A stretch of DNA of 64,000 nucleotides from contig JAEUIN010000220.1 of NCBI GenBank assembly GCA_016793115.1, forward strand, positions 1 to 64,000, written 5' to 3'. The translations under genes were made by a program, and so were the position numbers. Below are positions 1 to 16,865 of the stretch, piece by piece. Every line of letters starts with the position of its first letter. Position 1 is the first letter of the stretch. The notes under the pieces were generated by a model. That model was not told the origin of the DNA and ran no database searches. It worked only from the letters and a program-made list of their open reading frames with translations. The DNA comes from Planctomycetaceae bacterium. GTDB taxonomy: Bacteria > Planctomycetota > Planctomycetia > Pirellulales > PNKZ01.

Positions 1-1
1 C

Positions 2-298
2 GGGGCTGTGGCGTTTTTTAAGCTCGCGGGCGGCCTCAAGCTCGCTCTCTGGCCGCGCAAGAGCTTAGCGGCCGACACCGGCCTGCCGTGCGACGGCCCG
101 AGCGCCCTGACGCATTCAATCGGGCACAACGTCGGGTCGCAGCAAGAGGTCGACGAAGTGATGCGGCAGGCGGAACGAGCCGGCGGGCGGATCGTAAAGC
201 CTGCTCAGCCGGCGTTCTGGGGCGGGTATTCGGGCTATTTTCTAGACCCGGACGGGCACCTCTGGGAGATCGCGTTCAACCCAAAGCTGTCGGGGTGA
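2..298 (+). CDS. VOC (glyoxalase/bleomycin-resistance fold) protein, C-terminal part
   Basis: The frame is open to the left edge, so the gene is truncated at its 5' end; about 98 residues remain and end at TGA 296-298. The C-terminal half looks like a vicinal-oxygen-chelate domain: an E-V-D-E-V-M-R-Q-A-E-R-A-G-G helix, then YSGYFLDPDGHLWEIAFNP, where the Glu of WEIA is the usual metal ligand of the family. These proteins range from glyoxalases to dioxygenases and antibiotic-binding proteins, and the substrate cannot be told here. It is followed by an inverted repeat and then the promoter of the tRNA-tuf operon, so it is probably a separate transcription unit. Confidence 0.8.
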   Translation, partial: GAVAFFKLAGGLKLALWPRKSLAADTGLPCDGPSALTHSIGHNVGSQQEVDEVMRQAERAGGRIVKPAQPAFWGGYSGYFLDPDGHLWEIAFNPKLSG

Positions 299-414
299 GT
301 CGGGTTTCTACCCGACTAGGGGGATGCAAGGGGCGCGGTGCGTTCGGCGAACTCTAGGCAGTTTGCCAGGCTTGCCGGCAGGGGTGTCGACGGCGGTCGG
401 CCGCGGCTGTTTGA

Positions 415-458
415 GAGAAAGTTCTTGATTTTTGGGGAGCGCCGACCCGAACTTTCTC
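415..458. repeat. Perfect 10-bp inverted repeat downstream of the VOC gene
   Basis: GAGAAAGTTC at 415-424 is perfectly repeated in inverse orientation at 449-458 with a 24-base spacer. There is no T tract after it, so it is not a classical terminator. It lies 63 bases upstream of the tRNA operon promoter and could be an operator or a long hairpin at the end of the VOC transcript. Nothing else recognisable was seen between 299 and 520. Confidence 0.45.
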
Positions 459-520
459 GTCTCGGCACAAGTCGATTAAGAGTCGGGCTTTAGGGACGCC
501 AATAAATCACCGGCGACGTC

Positions 521-548
521 TTGCGACAACGGCGAGTTTTAGTATAGT
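521..548 (+). promoter_or_regulatory. Candidate sigma-70-type promoter of the tRNA-tuf operon
   Basis: TTGCGA at 521-526, a 16-base spacer and TATAGT at 543-548 resemble the -35/-10 consensus (4/6 and 5/6). Transcription would start near 555, about 25 bases before the first tRNA. Position and strength fit a stable-RNA promoter. Confidence 0.5.
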
Positions 549-579
549 TACTGGTTTTCGTGGTCCAGAAAGCGCAAAG

Positions 580-652
580 GCTGGCGTAGCTCAATTGGCA
601 GAGCAGCGGTTTTGTAAACCGCAGGTTGCGGGTTCAACTCCCACCGCCAGCT
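580..652 (+). tRNA. tRNA-Thr (anticodon UGU)
   Basis: A 73-base cloverleaf: acceptor GCTGGCG (580-586) pairs with CGCCAGC (645-651), discriminator T652, T-loop GGTTCAACTC. The anticodon stem GCGGT/ACCGC encloses a loop with TGT at 613-615. CCA is not encoded. It is the first of four tRNA genes that lead into tuf. Confidence 0.95.
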
Positions 653-906
653 CTGTTTATCGAGCTACGTCGACGTTCGGCGCGGCCGGTTCGCACCGGC
701 ATGCGTGGCGTCGAGCGGTTCGTGGAAGCGTGTCTCCTTTGAGTTTGCGCGAAGCGATCGGCTCGCGCAGTCTCATTCGTGAAGGCATCGAAAGACTGCG
801 ACGAAAAAAGGGAATCGGCTCCGCGCGATGGGATGTGCGGGGCGCTAGGTCGGAGCGGAGATGAATTAGAGAGGAAGCTGTTCGTCGCAGTTAAAGTCGG
901 TGTTGA

Positions 907-988
907 GGAGGGTTTCCCGAGCGGTCAAAGGGGCCAGACTGTAAATCTGGTGGCTCTGCCTTCACAGGTTCGAATCCTGTACCCTCCA
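907..988 (+). tRNA. tRNA-Tyr (anticodon GUA)
   Basis: An 82-base class II tRNA with a long variable arm. Acceptor GGAGGGT (907-913) pairs with ACCCTCC (981-987), discriminator A988. The anticodon stem CCAGA/TCTGG encloses a loop with GTA at 941-943, and the T-loop is GGTTCGAATCC. CCA is not encoded. The spacer 653-906 shows no gene. Confidence 0.95.
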
Positions 989-1150
989 CTGTCGTTGAGT
1001 CGGTCGGCGTTCGTCGTCGGCGAAGCGAATTGGGTTTGGTGCGTGGTTCGATTTGGTCGGGGATTGAGTTCGTGGTTCTCGGGAGTCGGTCGTTCGCCTG
1101 CTCGAGGCGCCGAGTCGTCGGTTTGTCCGGCGCGCGTCGCTTGCGATCAC

Positions 1151-1221
1151 GCGGGTGTAGCTCAATGGTAGAGCGGCTGCCTTCCAAGCAGCATGCGAGG
1201 GTTCGATTCCCTTCACCCGCT
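1151..1221 (+). tRNA. tRNA-Gly (anticodon UCC)
   Basis: A 71-base cloverleaf: GCGGGTG (1151-1157) pairs with CACCCGC (1214-1220), discriminator T1221, anticodon TCC at 1183-1185 in the loop CTTCCAA, T-loop GGTTCGATTCC. CCA is not encoded. Confidence 0.95.
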
Positions 1222-1290
1222 CTGAAGCTGCGATCACGAAAGAGGTTTGCGTTCGGTCGGATGAGATTTTGTCGGAGTTCGGGACCGCCT

Positions 1291-1363
1291 GCTGCTGTAG
1301 CTCAGTTGGTAGAGTGCGTCCTTGGTAAGGACGAGGTCATGGGTTCGAATCCCATCAGCAGCT
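1291..1363 (+). tRNA. tRNA-Thr (anticodon GGU)
   Basis: A 73-base cloverleaf: GCTGCTG (1291-1297) pairs with CAGCAGC (1356-1362), discriminator T1363, anticodon GGT at 1324-1326, T-loop GGTTCGAATCC. It lies 78 bases before tuf and completes the order Thr-Tyr-Gly-Thr-tuf known from E. coli thrU-tyrU-glyT-thrT-tufB. Confidence 0.95.
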
Positions 1364-1441
1364 CTTGTCGGGCGTGTGGTTCGCAAGCGGTATTTCAATT
1401 CACTAACAACGTTTGATTGGTTCAAAACTGTAGGAGTAAGA

Positions 1442-2641
<1,200 letters not shown>

Positions 2642-2742
2642 TTTTTGAATCAAAACGAGGAAGTCGGAGCGATGAGCGATGAAGCAGGGGGGCGCCGTCC
2701 GGCGGGTCTTCCGTTCATCGTTCCGCGTTCTGACTTTCGGTT

Positions 2743-2815
2743 AGGGGTGTAGCTCAATTGGCAGAGCAGCCGTCTCCAAAGCGGCAGGTTGGGGGTTCAA
2801 CTCCCTCCGCCCCTG
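2743..2815 (+). tRNA. tRNA-Trp (anticodon CCA)
   Basis: A 73-base cloverleaf: AGGGGTG (2743-2749) pairs with CGCCCCT (2808-2814, one G-U), discriminator G2815, anticodon CCA at 2776-2778 in the loop CTCCAAA. The order tuf-tRNA-Trp-secE-nusG-rplK is common in bacteria. CCA is not encoded. Confidence 0.95.
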
Positions 2816-2896
2816 CTCGCGGATGCGTTCGCTCGCGGCACTTCATCGCCCGCACGCGGAGTGAGGTTCGTGAGCGAGCGTCGGTCCGCTTGTCGT

Positions 2897-2923
2897 CGTT
2901 CGGCCGTGCGTCGCGGCCGAGCG
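2897..2923 (+). other. RNA hairpin in the tRNA-Trp/secE spacer (first)
   Basis: CGTTCGGCC (2897-2905) pairs with GGCCGAGCG (2915-2923) with one G-U and a 9-base loop. No T tract follows. It may be a processing or attenuation element; function inferred only from position. Confidence 0.4.
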
Positions 2924-2961
2924 AAGTCGGGGCGGTTCGGGTCGTCGTTTGAGATAACGAG

Positions 2962-2982
2962 CCGGCCGAACGATTCGGCCGG
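2962..2982 (+). other. RNA hairpin in the tRNA-Trp/secE spacer (second)
   Basis: A perfect 9-bp stem, CCGGCCGAA (2962-2970) with TTCGGCCGG (2974-2982), closed by a three-base CGA loop, 77 bases before secE. It lacks a T tract, so it is more likely a processing or stabilising element than a terminator. Confidence 0.5.
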
Positions 2983-3059
2983 GGTGTTGAAACACGGAGA
3001 GCATCGTCGCGATCGACCTCGCCGAGGTCGCCGAGCGGTGCGGCGTGAAGGAACGCTGT

Positions 3060-3491
3060 ATGTCGAAAGAAGTCGAAGTCGCGGAAAGCCCTCTGCGGCG
3101 GACGATGTTTAGCGCGGAGCTTTACAAGCGCAGCCAAGGCCGCATCACGCGGCAGGCGACGTTTGGGGCGTTGGCGCTGATCGTCGCGCTGGGCGTGTAC
3201 GCGTTGCATTACCAACTCGACGGCGTCGAGTTGAACGTGCGCTACATCATCGACGCCGTCGTGCTTTGCGTCGGCCTCTGGATGAGTTTCCGTTTGGTCA
3301 ACATGCCGCGGTTCGCCGACTTTCTCATCTCCGTCGAAGCGGAAATGACGAAGGTCTCCTGGCCGTCGAAAACCGATCTCATTCGCACCTCGGTCGTGGT
3401 GATGATCGTGATCTTCGGCTTGGCGGCATTGTTGTACGCCTACGACTTGATTTGGCAGGCCGTGTTGCGCGGGCTCGGCATCTTGGGTTAG
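3060..3491 (+). CDS. secE: Preprotein translocase subunit SecE
   Basis: A 143-residue SecE that clamps SecY in the membrane. Hydrophobic segments lie near residues 34-51, 61-80 and 110-130, so it has three membrane spans like E. coli SecE rather than the minimal single-span form. The conserved amphipathic motif EAEMTKVSWPSK (residues 93-104) precedes the last span. The start is ATG 3060, with AAGGA at 3048-3052 seven bases upstream; an in-frame GTG at 3045 is less likely. It lies between tRNA-Trp and nusG. Confidence 0.95.
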   Translation: MSKEVEVAESPLRRTMFSAELYKRSQGRITRQATFGALALIVALGVYALHYQLDGVELNVRYIIDAVVLCVGLWMSFRLVNMPRFADFLISVEAEMTKVSWPSKTDLIRTSVVVMIVIFGLAALLYAYDLIWQAVLRGLGILG

Positions 3492-3552
3492 GCGTGGTCG
3501 ATCGGACGTCGGGGCGGAGCAGTTGAGCGATAGCGAGAAGGGCGAAAAGCGA

Positions 3553-4305
3553 ATGGACGACATGCAACAATCCGGCGATGAGCAACCGCACGACGCAGCG
3601 ACGTCGAACGGCGCGGCCCACGTCGAAGCTGCGTCGGCTGATGCTGCGCTCGAAAGCGACGCTCACGACGCCGCGCCGGTCGAGAAGAAGCCCGCCGGAC
3701 CGACGAAGAGCACGCTCGAGTCCTGGATGGAAGCGGCCAACGCCGCCGAGAAGCGGAAGCTCGTCGCGACCGGCGAACGTAAGTGGTACATCCTCAAGGT
3801 GCAGAGCAATCGCGAAGATTCGATTCGCGACGCCCTGCTCCGCCGCATTCGCATTCAAGGGCTCACCGATTTCTTCGGCGACATCGTCGTGCCGATCGAA
3901 AAGGTCACCGAGTTCAAGAACGGCAAGAAGCGGGTCGTCAAGCGCAAGCTCTATCCGGGCTACATCGTCGTCAACATGGAATTGAACGACGACACGTGGT
4001 TCTTGGTTCGCGAAACGGGCGGCATCGGCGACTTCACCGGTTCGGGCGGCAAACCAAGCCCGATGCTCGACTCGGAAGTGAAGAAGATCATTCAGAAGCC
4101 GGAAGAAGCGGCCGAAGAAGGACCGAAGATCGACCTCAAGTACAAGAAGGGCGACAAGGTCAAAATCAACGAAGGCATGTTCGAGAACTATGAAGGCGAA
4201 GTCGACTCGATCGATATGTCGAACGGCCGCGTGACGGTGATGATCAACATTTTCGGCCGTTCGGTTCCGGTCGAATTGGAACATTGGCAATTGGAAAGTC
4301 TCTAA
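3553..4305 (+). CDS. nusG: Transcription termination/antitermination protein NusG
   Basis: NusG binds RNA polymerase, suppresses pausing and couples transcription to translation and Rho. About 75 Ala/Glu-rich residues precede the NGN domain, which starts at WYILKVQSN (near residue 78); the KOW domain starts at KKGDKVKI near residue 197 and ends FGRSVPVELEHWQLESL. At 250 residues it is longer than E. coli NusG (181) because of this N-terminal tail. The start is uncertain: ATG 3553 has GAAGGG about 10 bases upstream, but an in-frame TTG at 3523 would add 10 residues. It follows secE by 61 bases. Confidence 0.95.
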   Translation: MDDMQQSGDEQPHDAATSNGAAHVEAASADAALESDAHDAAPVEKKPAGPTKSTLESWMEAANAAEKRKLVATGERKWYILKVQSNREDSIRDALLRRIRIQGLTDFFGDIVVPIEKVTEFKNGKKRVVKRKLYPGYIVVNMELNDDTWFLVRETGGIGDFTGSGGKPSPMLDSEVKKIIQKPEEAAEEGPKIDLKYKKGDKVKINEGMFENYEGEVDSIDMSNGRVTVMINIFGRSVPVELEHWQLESL

Positions 4306-4314
4306 TCGAACGTC

Positions 4315-4340
4315 CGCCGCGCGTCGGTCGACGTGCGGCG
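4315..4340 (+). other. Strong RNA hairpin between nusG and rplK
   Basis: CGCCGCGCGTC (4315-4325) pairs with GACGTGCGGCG (4330-4340): 11 bp with one G-U around a GGTC loop, starting 10 bases after the nusG stop. There is no T tract. It may protect or process the mRNA or attenuate entry into the L11 operon. Confidence 0.5.
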
Positions 4341-4367
4341 TAGCGTTTCGGCAGTTCAAAGGCAGTC

Positions 4368-4790
4368 ATGGCAAAGCAACTCGTCGCATCGGTTAAGTTT
4401 CAGGTTCCCGGCGGTCAGGCCACGCCCGCTCCCCCGGTCGGTACCTCGCTCGGTAAGTTCGGCGTGAACCTCGGTCAGTTCGTGATGCAGTTCAACGATC
4501 GGACGCGCGATGCCGGCGGCATGCCGATTCCGGTGGTCGTGAACGTTTACAACGATCGTTCGTTCGATTTCCAAACGAAGAGCCCGCCGGCCGCGGCGCT
4601 GCTGAAGAAGGCGGCCGGCTTGGCCAAGGGCTCCGGCGTGCCGAACAAAGACAAGGTCGGCAAGGTCTCCGTCGCCCAGGTGATGGACATCGTGAAGATG
4701 AAGATGGCCGATTTGAACGCCCGCGACGCCGAGCATGCTCGCCGCATGGTCGAAGGCACGGCCCGCAGCATGGGCATCACGGTCGAATAG
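4368..4790 (+). CDS. rplK: 50S ribosomal protein L11
   Basis: A 140-residue L11, which forms the GTPase-associated centre with 23S rRNA helices 43/44 and is needed for stringent-response signalling. The N-terminal domain carries the Pro-rich segment [16 protein letters not shown] and the C-terminal RNA-binding domain carries [18 protein letters not shown] 4368 gives the usual MAKQ start. It follows nusG and precedes rplA as in most bacteria. Confidence 0.97.
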   Translation: MAKQLVASVKFQVPGGQATPAPPVGTSLGKFGVNLGQFVMQFNDRTRDAGGMPIPVVVNVYNDRSFDFQTKSPPAAALLKKAAGLAKGSGVPNKDKVGKVSVAQVMDIVKMKMADLNARDAEHARRMVEGTARSMGITVE

Positions 4791-4876
4791 CAATTTGGTT
4801 CGCGCTCGCCGGTCCGTGTCGATGCGATGAGGAATCGCCGCCGCGAAGACGAGGCCGATCGCGACCTGGTATCGCA

Positions 4877-4908
4877 TACAACTGACAACTGACTTCGTAC
4901 AACTGACA
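4877..4908. repeat. Direct repeat TACAACTGACA x2 in the rplK-rplA spacer
   Basis: TACAACTGACA occurs at 4877-4887 and 4898-4908 (period 21), with a further ACTGAC between them. It ends 9 bases before the rplA start. It could be a small repeat expansion or a binding site; no function is shown. Confidence 0.45.
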
Positions 4909-4917
4909 GACGGTCCC

Positions 4918-5601
4918 ATGCCCACGCAAAGCAAACGATATCGCGCCCTCGCGGCTAAGAACCCCGAAGGCAACAAGAAGACCGTGCCGGTCGATCAGGC
5001 CTGCGCCACGTTGAAGGAATTCGCCAACACGAAGTTCGACCAATCGGTCGAAATCGCGGTGCGCTTAGGCATCGATCCGAAGCAAGCCGATCAGCTCGTC
5101 CGCGGTTCGTTGGTGCTCCCCAACGGCATCGGCAAGAGCCTGCGGGTCGTCGTGTTCGCCAAGAACGAACTCGCCGAGCAAGCCAAATCGGCCGGGGCCG
5201 ATGAAGTCGGCGCCGAAGAGTTGGCCAAGAAGATCAAGGACGGCTGGACCGAGTTCGACGTCTGCATCGCCGCGCCGGACATGATGGGCCTCGTCGGTCC
5301 GCTCGGTAAGGTGCTCGGTCCGCGCGGCCTGATGCCGTCGCCCCGCGCCGGCACCGTGACGCCGGACGTCGCCAAGACGGTCAAGGAATACAAGGCCGGT
5401 AAGGTCGAATTTCGCAACGACGACTACGGCATCGTCCATGCCGTGGTCGGCAAGGTGAGTTTTCCGGCCGAGAAGATCGCCGAGAACGTCAAGGCATTCA
5501 TCGAATACATCCAACACATCAAGCCGAACGCCGTGCGCGGCCAGTATGTGAAGACCATTTCGCTGAGCGCGACGATGAGCCCCGGCATCCGGATCGCTTA
5601 A
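4918..5601 (+). CDS. rplA: 50S ribosomal protein L1
   Basis: A 227-residue L1, which forms the L1 stalk involved in E-site tRNA release and in many bacteria represses its own operon. Diagnostic segments are [46 protein letters not shown] and the C-terminal [27 protein letters not shown] 4918 is the only suitable start; the Shine-Dalgarno is weak. The 127-base spacer upstream is unusually long for rplK-rplA and holds direct repeats. Confidence 0.97.
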   Translation: MPTQSKRYRALAAKNPEGNKKTVPVDQACATLKEFANTKFDQSVEIAVRLGIDPKQADQLVRGSLVLPNGIGKSLRVVVFAKNELAEQAKSAGADEVGAEELAKKIKDGWTEFDVCIAAPDMMGLVGPLGKVLGPRGLMPSPRAGTVTPDVAKTVKEYKAGKVEFRNDDYGIVHAVVGKVSFPAEKIAENVKAFIEYIQHIKPNAVRGQYVKTISLSATMSPGIRIA

Positions 5602-5685
5602 CGTCGCCTCGCATCGGTTTCAAACGAATCAGACACAACAATCAACCGCAGCTAAGTCGATCGCGACTTCCCGTAAAGGGCTCCC

Positions 5686-6243
5686 ATGAGCAAGTACGTT
5701 AAAAACCTTCTGATCAACGACGTCCGCAAGAAACTGTCGGGCGTCAACGACGCGTTGCTGGTCAGCGTCAGCGGCCTCGACGCCGTCAAGAATCAAAGCC
5801 TGCGAGCCAAGCTCCGCGGCAAGAACATCAACCTGATGGTGGTCAAGAACAGCTTGGCCGGCCAGGCGACCAAAGGGATGCCGCTGAACGTCGCCTTCGA
5901 TCAAGCCGAAGGTTCGCTGGCCGTTGTCTGGGGCGCGACCGACATCGTCACGCTCGCCAAGGAAATCGTCGCCTTGGCGGAAGACAAGGCGATGGCTCCG
6001 TTCGAGGCCCGCGGCGGCGTCGTCGACGGTCAGAAGATCGGCGCGGCCGAAGTGAAGGACGTCAGCAAGTGGCCCTCGCGCGAGGAAGTGCTCGGCAAGA
6101 TCGTCGGGCAGATTCTCGGTCCGGGCGCCCAGTTGGCCGCACTCTTGCTCGGCCCCGGCGGGCAACTCGCCGGCCAGCTCAAGACCAAGTCGGAAGGCGC
6201 GGAAGGCGAGGCGGAAGCCGCGCCGGAAGCGACGGCCGGTTAG
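5686..6243 (+). CDS. rplJ: 50S ribosomal protein L10
   Basis: A 185-residue L10 that anchors L7/L12 dimers to the ribosome. The N-terminal rRNA-binding domain (MSKYVKNLLINDVRKKL, SLRAKLRGKNINLMVVKNSLA) is followed by the C-terminal L12-binding helix and an acidic, Ala-rich tail. ATG 5686 follows AAAGGG at 5675-5680. A small 6-bp hairpin (AAGTCG/CGACTT, 5654-5669) sits directly before the ribosome-binding site and could modulate initiation. Confidence 0.97.
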   Translation: MSKYVKNLLINDVRKKLSGVNDALLVSVSGLDAVKNQSLRAKLRGKNINLMVVKNSLAGQATKGMPLNVAFDQAEGSLAVVWGATDIVTLAKEIVALAEDKAMAPFEARGGVVDGQKIGAAEVKDVSKWPSREEVLGKIVGQILGPGAQLAALLLGPGGQLAGQLKTKSEGAEGEAEAAPEATAG

Positions 6244-6435
6244 TCCCTCGCACGAACTTTGTTTGCGTTTGAATCCCCGACAATACCGCCGGCAGCCGTG
6301 TCCTGCTTCTCCGTGCCGCCCGTGGTTTTGCGATAATTGCCCGAAGTCGAATCCAAGTCTTAATTAACCCCCGACGTGCCGCGCGGCAGTCAGTCCTGCG
6401 TGCGACGTGTCAGTCAGCTTGAAAGGAACGTTTCC

Positions 6436-6846
6436 ATGTCCGAAGGTACCGCCACCTATAGCGACACCACCAAGAGCCTGGGCGATCAGATCGTCGCTCT
6501 GACCCTGAAGCAAGCCAAGGAATTGGCCGACTACCTCGAAAACGAGCACGGCATTAAGGCCGCTGCGGGCGGCGCCGTGATGATGGCCGGCCCGGCCGCC
6601 GGCGGTGCCGCTCCGGCCGCCGCGAAGGAAGAGCAAACCGAGTTCGACGTCGTCCTCGAAGCGTTCGGCGAGAACAAGATCGGCGTGATCAAGGTCGTCC
6701 GCGCCGCCACCGGCCTCGGCCTCAAGGAAGCCAAGGACTTGGTCGAAGGCGTGCCGAGCAAGGTCAAGACCGGCATCTCGAAGGAAGACGCCGCGAAGCT
6801 CAAGAAAGAGCTCGAAGACGCCGGCGCCAAGGTCGCCGTCAAGTAA
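6436..6846 (+). CDS. rplL: 50S ribosomal protein L7/L12
   Basis: A 136-residue stalk protein that recruits translational GTPases. The N-terminal dimerisation domain is followed by an Ala/Gly hinge ([20 protein letters not shown]) and the conserved C-terminal domain [36 protein letters not shown] 6436 follows AAAGGAAC at 6422-6429; in-frame codons upstream do not fit the family start. The spacer after rplJ is 192 bases and shows no gene. Confidence 0.97.
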   Translation: MSEGTATYSDTTKSLGDQIVALTLKQAKELADYLENEHGIKAAAGGAVMMAGPAAGGAAPAAAKEEQTEFDVVLEAFGENKIGVIKVVRAATGLGLKEAKDLVEGVPSKVKTGISKEDAAKLKKELEDAGAKVAVK

Positions 6847-7375
6847 CGCGACCGCGTTGGCTTGGCGAAGGGCGAATCGCGGAACCGCGGTTCGCTCAAG
6901 CTACCTGGTTTGACCGGGTTCATAGAATCGGGTTGCGATCCGGCGACGGACGCGACCTGCGGCGGTGCGAAGCGAAGCCGGGCAGCGGCTTTCTTCGCAG
7001 CGCGGTTGCGAACAATTCGAGGTCGGCGAGAACACGCATCTCGTGAAACCACGCTCCGAATGCGGATTCGATTCTTGGCGAACAACGGAAATCCGCCCGC
7101 GTCCAATGCCTGCGACGCGCGGCGGCTTTCGCGTTTACACGCCGAAAATCGGTCCGCGCGCGGATCGCGGTTTCATTTCGTTGGGTGAACCTGCGGACCT
7201 CGTCGCGTAAGCGACGCCCTTTAACACTGCACACGATTTACATAGCACACGCCCGCTTTCTTCCGCGGTTTGCGAACGAACACCCGCACTCGTTCGCAAG
7301 CTCGCCGAAGAGAGCGGACCTTACGGACTTCAGCCTCAAGCGCTTCCCTGAAGCGCGCAAGGAGTACGACAGCAC
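6847..7375 (+). other. 529-base rplL-rpoB spacer with two hairpins
   Basis: No coding region is credible here: the open frames overlap each other and match no family. Two hairpins are clear. GCGAATCGCGG/CCGCGGTTCGC at 6872-6895 has 11 bp with one G-U and a nominal AA loop, starting 25 bases after the rplL stop. CGGTCCGC/GCGGATCG at 7150-7167 has 8 bp with one G-U. In E. coli the rplL-rpoB spacer (about 320 bases) carries an attenuator and an RNase III site; a similar role is inferred. The rpoB ribosome-binding site AAGGAG is at 7359-7364. Confidence 0.6.
6872..6895 (+). other. Hairpin after rplL (possible attenuator or RNase III site)
   Basis: The 11-bp stem (one G-U) starts 25 bases after the rplL stop and is not followed by a T tract. 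Partial termination or processing here would set the lower level of rpoBC relative to L7/L12, as is known for E. coli. Confidence 0.5.
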
Positions 7376-11089
<3,714 letters not shown>

Positions 11090-11110
11090 AAGGACGAATG
11101 AATAACTCGG

Positions 11111-11146
11111 CGATCGTCGTCGCGGCCGCATCCGCGACGACGGTCG
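11111..11146 (+). other. 15-bp hairpin in the rpoB-rpoC spacer
   Basis: CGATCGTCGTCGCGG (11111-11125) pairs with CCGCGACGACGGTCG (11132-11146), 15 bp with one G-U and a 6-base loop. It is one of the strongest stems in the window and lies 21 bases after the rpoB stop, with no T tract. A processing or stability element is the likeliest role. Confidence 0.55.
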
Positions 11147-11232
11147 ACGCTCGGTGAACGTCACATAACGCGATTTAGACATTCGTCATTCAAAACACAC
11201 GGGTCGACCCAGGCCCCACGAGGAGAATAAGC

Positions 11233-15561
<4,329 letters not shown>

Positions 15562-15580
15562 AACAGGCAAAGCCGGCGGT

Positions 15581-15608
15581 TTCCCGAGTCGATAAATTGG
15601 CTCGGGAA
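15581..15608 (+). terminator. Hairpin after rpoC (weak or attenuating terminator)
   Basis: TTCCCGAG (15581-15588) pairs perfectly with CTCGGGAA (15601-15608) around a 12-base loop, 20 bases after the rpoC stop. The downstream sequence GCCGTTTCGCGG is a poor T tract. A new promoter follows at once, so this is a plausible transcription-unit boundary. Confidence 0.4.
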
Positions 15609-15635
15609 GCCGTTTCGCGGCTGAGTCTGTCGCCC

Positions 15636-15663
15636 TTGACAGGCCGAGCCGCTCCGGTAGGCT
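15636..15663 (+). promoter_or_regulatory. Candidate promoter of the str operon
   Basis: A perfect -35 TTGACA (15636-15641), a 16-base spacer and TAGGCT (15658-15663) precede rpsL by 135 bases. With the hairpin just upstream, it suggests that rpsL-rpsG-fusA can be transcribed independently of rpoBC. Confidence 0.5.
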
Positions 15664-15798
15664 AAAGGGCTCGATTTTTCGCAGCCACGGCTTGCCGTAG
15701 GACGATACGAAAACTCGCCGCGTTCGGCATTATGCCGAGTCCGGCGCAAACTGAATAAACACACGAAGTTACCCTCGCACGACGAACGGACGACCGGT

Positions 15799-16167
15799 AT
15801 GCCGACGATCAATCAATTGGTCAAATCCCGCCGCAAGCCCAAGCGCAAGTTCAGCAAGAGCCCCGTGTTGGACAAGTGCCCGCAAAAGCGCGGCGTTTGC
15901 TTGCAAGTGAAGACGATGACGCCTAAGAAGCCGAACTCGGCGCTGCGGAAGATCGCCCGCGTGCGCTTGAGCAACGGCAAGGAAGTGACCGTCTACATTC
16001 CGGGCGAGGGTCACAACCTGCAAGAACACTCGATCGTACTGGTCCGCGGCGGTCGCGTTCGCGACTTGCCGGGCGTGCGCTACCACATCGTTCGCGGTGC
16101 GCTCGATACGCTCGGCGTGTCTGGCCGCAAGCAGTCGCGCAGCTTGTACGGCGCGAAGAAGTCGTAA
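15799..16167 (+). CDS. rpsL: 30S ribosomal protein S12
   Basis: A 122-residue S12 of the decoding centre. [30 protein letters not shown] and [15 protein letters not shown] are canonical. Both Lys of TPKKPNSA (E. coli K42/K43) and the Lys-free PGVRY segment are of the streptomycin-sensitive type. First gene of the str operon, 57 bases before rpsG. Confidence 0.98.
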   Translation: MPTINQLVKSRRKPKRKFSKSPVLDKCPQKRGVCLQVKTMTPKKPNSALRKIARVRLSNGKEVTVYIPGEGHNLQEHSIVLVRGGRVRDLPGVRYHIVRGALDTLGVSGRKQSRSLYGAKKS

Positions 16168-16224
16168 GTCGTCGCCGCGCAACTCCAAACACAACGGAAT
16201 TCGAAAGTCAGTAGGTAATCTGCA

Positions 16225-16695
16225 ATGGGCCGTATCACCGCCAGCCGTACGTCGCTCGCTCCCGATGCTCGTTTCAACTCGTTGTTGGTGAGCAAGTTCA
16301 TCAACTGCTTGATGTATGACGGTAAGAAGAATCGCGCCACGCGCGTCTTCTACGACGCCATGGACATCATCGGCGACAAGATGAAGGATATCGATCCGGG
16401 CGAGGTGTTTCAGCGGGCCATCGACAACGTTCGACCGGAAGTCGAAGTCCGTTCGAAACGCGTCGGCGGCGCCGCCTACCAAGTGCCTATGCAGGTCAAC
16501 AAGAACCGCCAACAGTCGCTGGCCATTCGTTGGGTGCTCGCGGCCGTTCGCGAAAAGAAAGGCCGCGCGACCCACGAGAAGCTGGCCGAAGAAATTATGT
16601 CGGCGTTCAAGCGTGAAGGCGCCGCCGTCACCAAGCGCGACAACGTGCATCGCATGGCCGACGCCAACAAGGCGTTCGCGCACTTCGCTTGGTAG
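16225..16695 (+). CDS. rpsG: 30S ribosomal protein S7
   Basis: A 156-residue S7, which nucleates the 30S head and contacts E-site tRNA. Recognised from [45 protein letters not shown] and [19 protein letters not shown], ending [19 protein letters not shown] 16225 has GTAGGTAA upstream. Confidence 0.98.
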   Translation: MGRITASRTSLAPDARFNSLLVSKFINCLMYDGKKNRATRVFYDAMDIIGDKMKDIDPGEVFQRAIDNVRPEVEVRSKRVGGAAYQVPMQVNKNRQQSLAIRWVLAAVREKKGRATHEKLAEEIMSAFKREGAAVTKRDNVHRMADANKAFAHFAW

Positions 16696-16751
16696 GTCGG
16701 CTTGCTCGATCGGTCGCCGCGAGTGCGGCGGCCGAAGGACGCATGCCTAAA

Positions 16752-16805
16752 GAATGACGACTGTCGAATGACGAACGGCGATCTTAGGCATCGCGTTCGT
16801 CATTC
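16752..16805 (+). repeat. Repeat element forming a long hairpin between rpsG and fusA
   Basis: GAATGACGA occurs twice (16752-16760, 16766-16774). The second copy starts an inverted repeat: 16766-16782 pairs with 16790-16805 (17/16 bases with a one-base bulge) around a CTTAGGC loop. The GAATGACGA theme looks like a small dispersed repeat. It could act as an attenuator for fusA; the copy number elsewhere is not known from this window. Confidence 0.5.
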
Positions 16806-16865
16806 TGCGTTTACGGACTCATTCCTCTTTAGTCATCGTCGCCGGTTCCGGCCGGATCTTCAGCC

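Noticed and set aside
6862..7234. Frames of 81-108 codons in the rplL-rpoB spacer
   Set aside because: Three frames overlap each other on both strands, are Arg-rich and have no convincing start signals; hairpins explain the region better.
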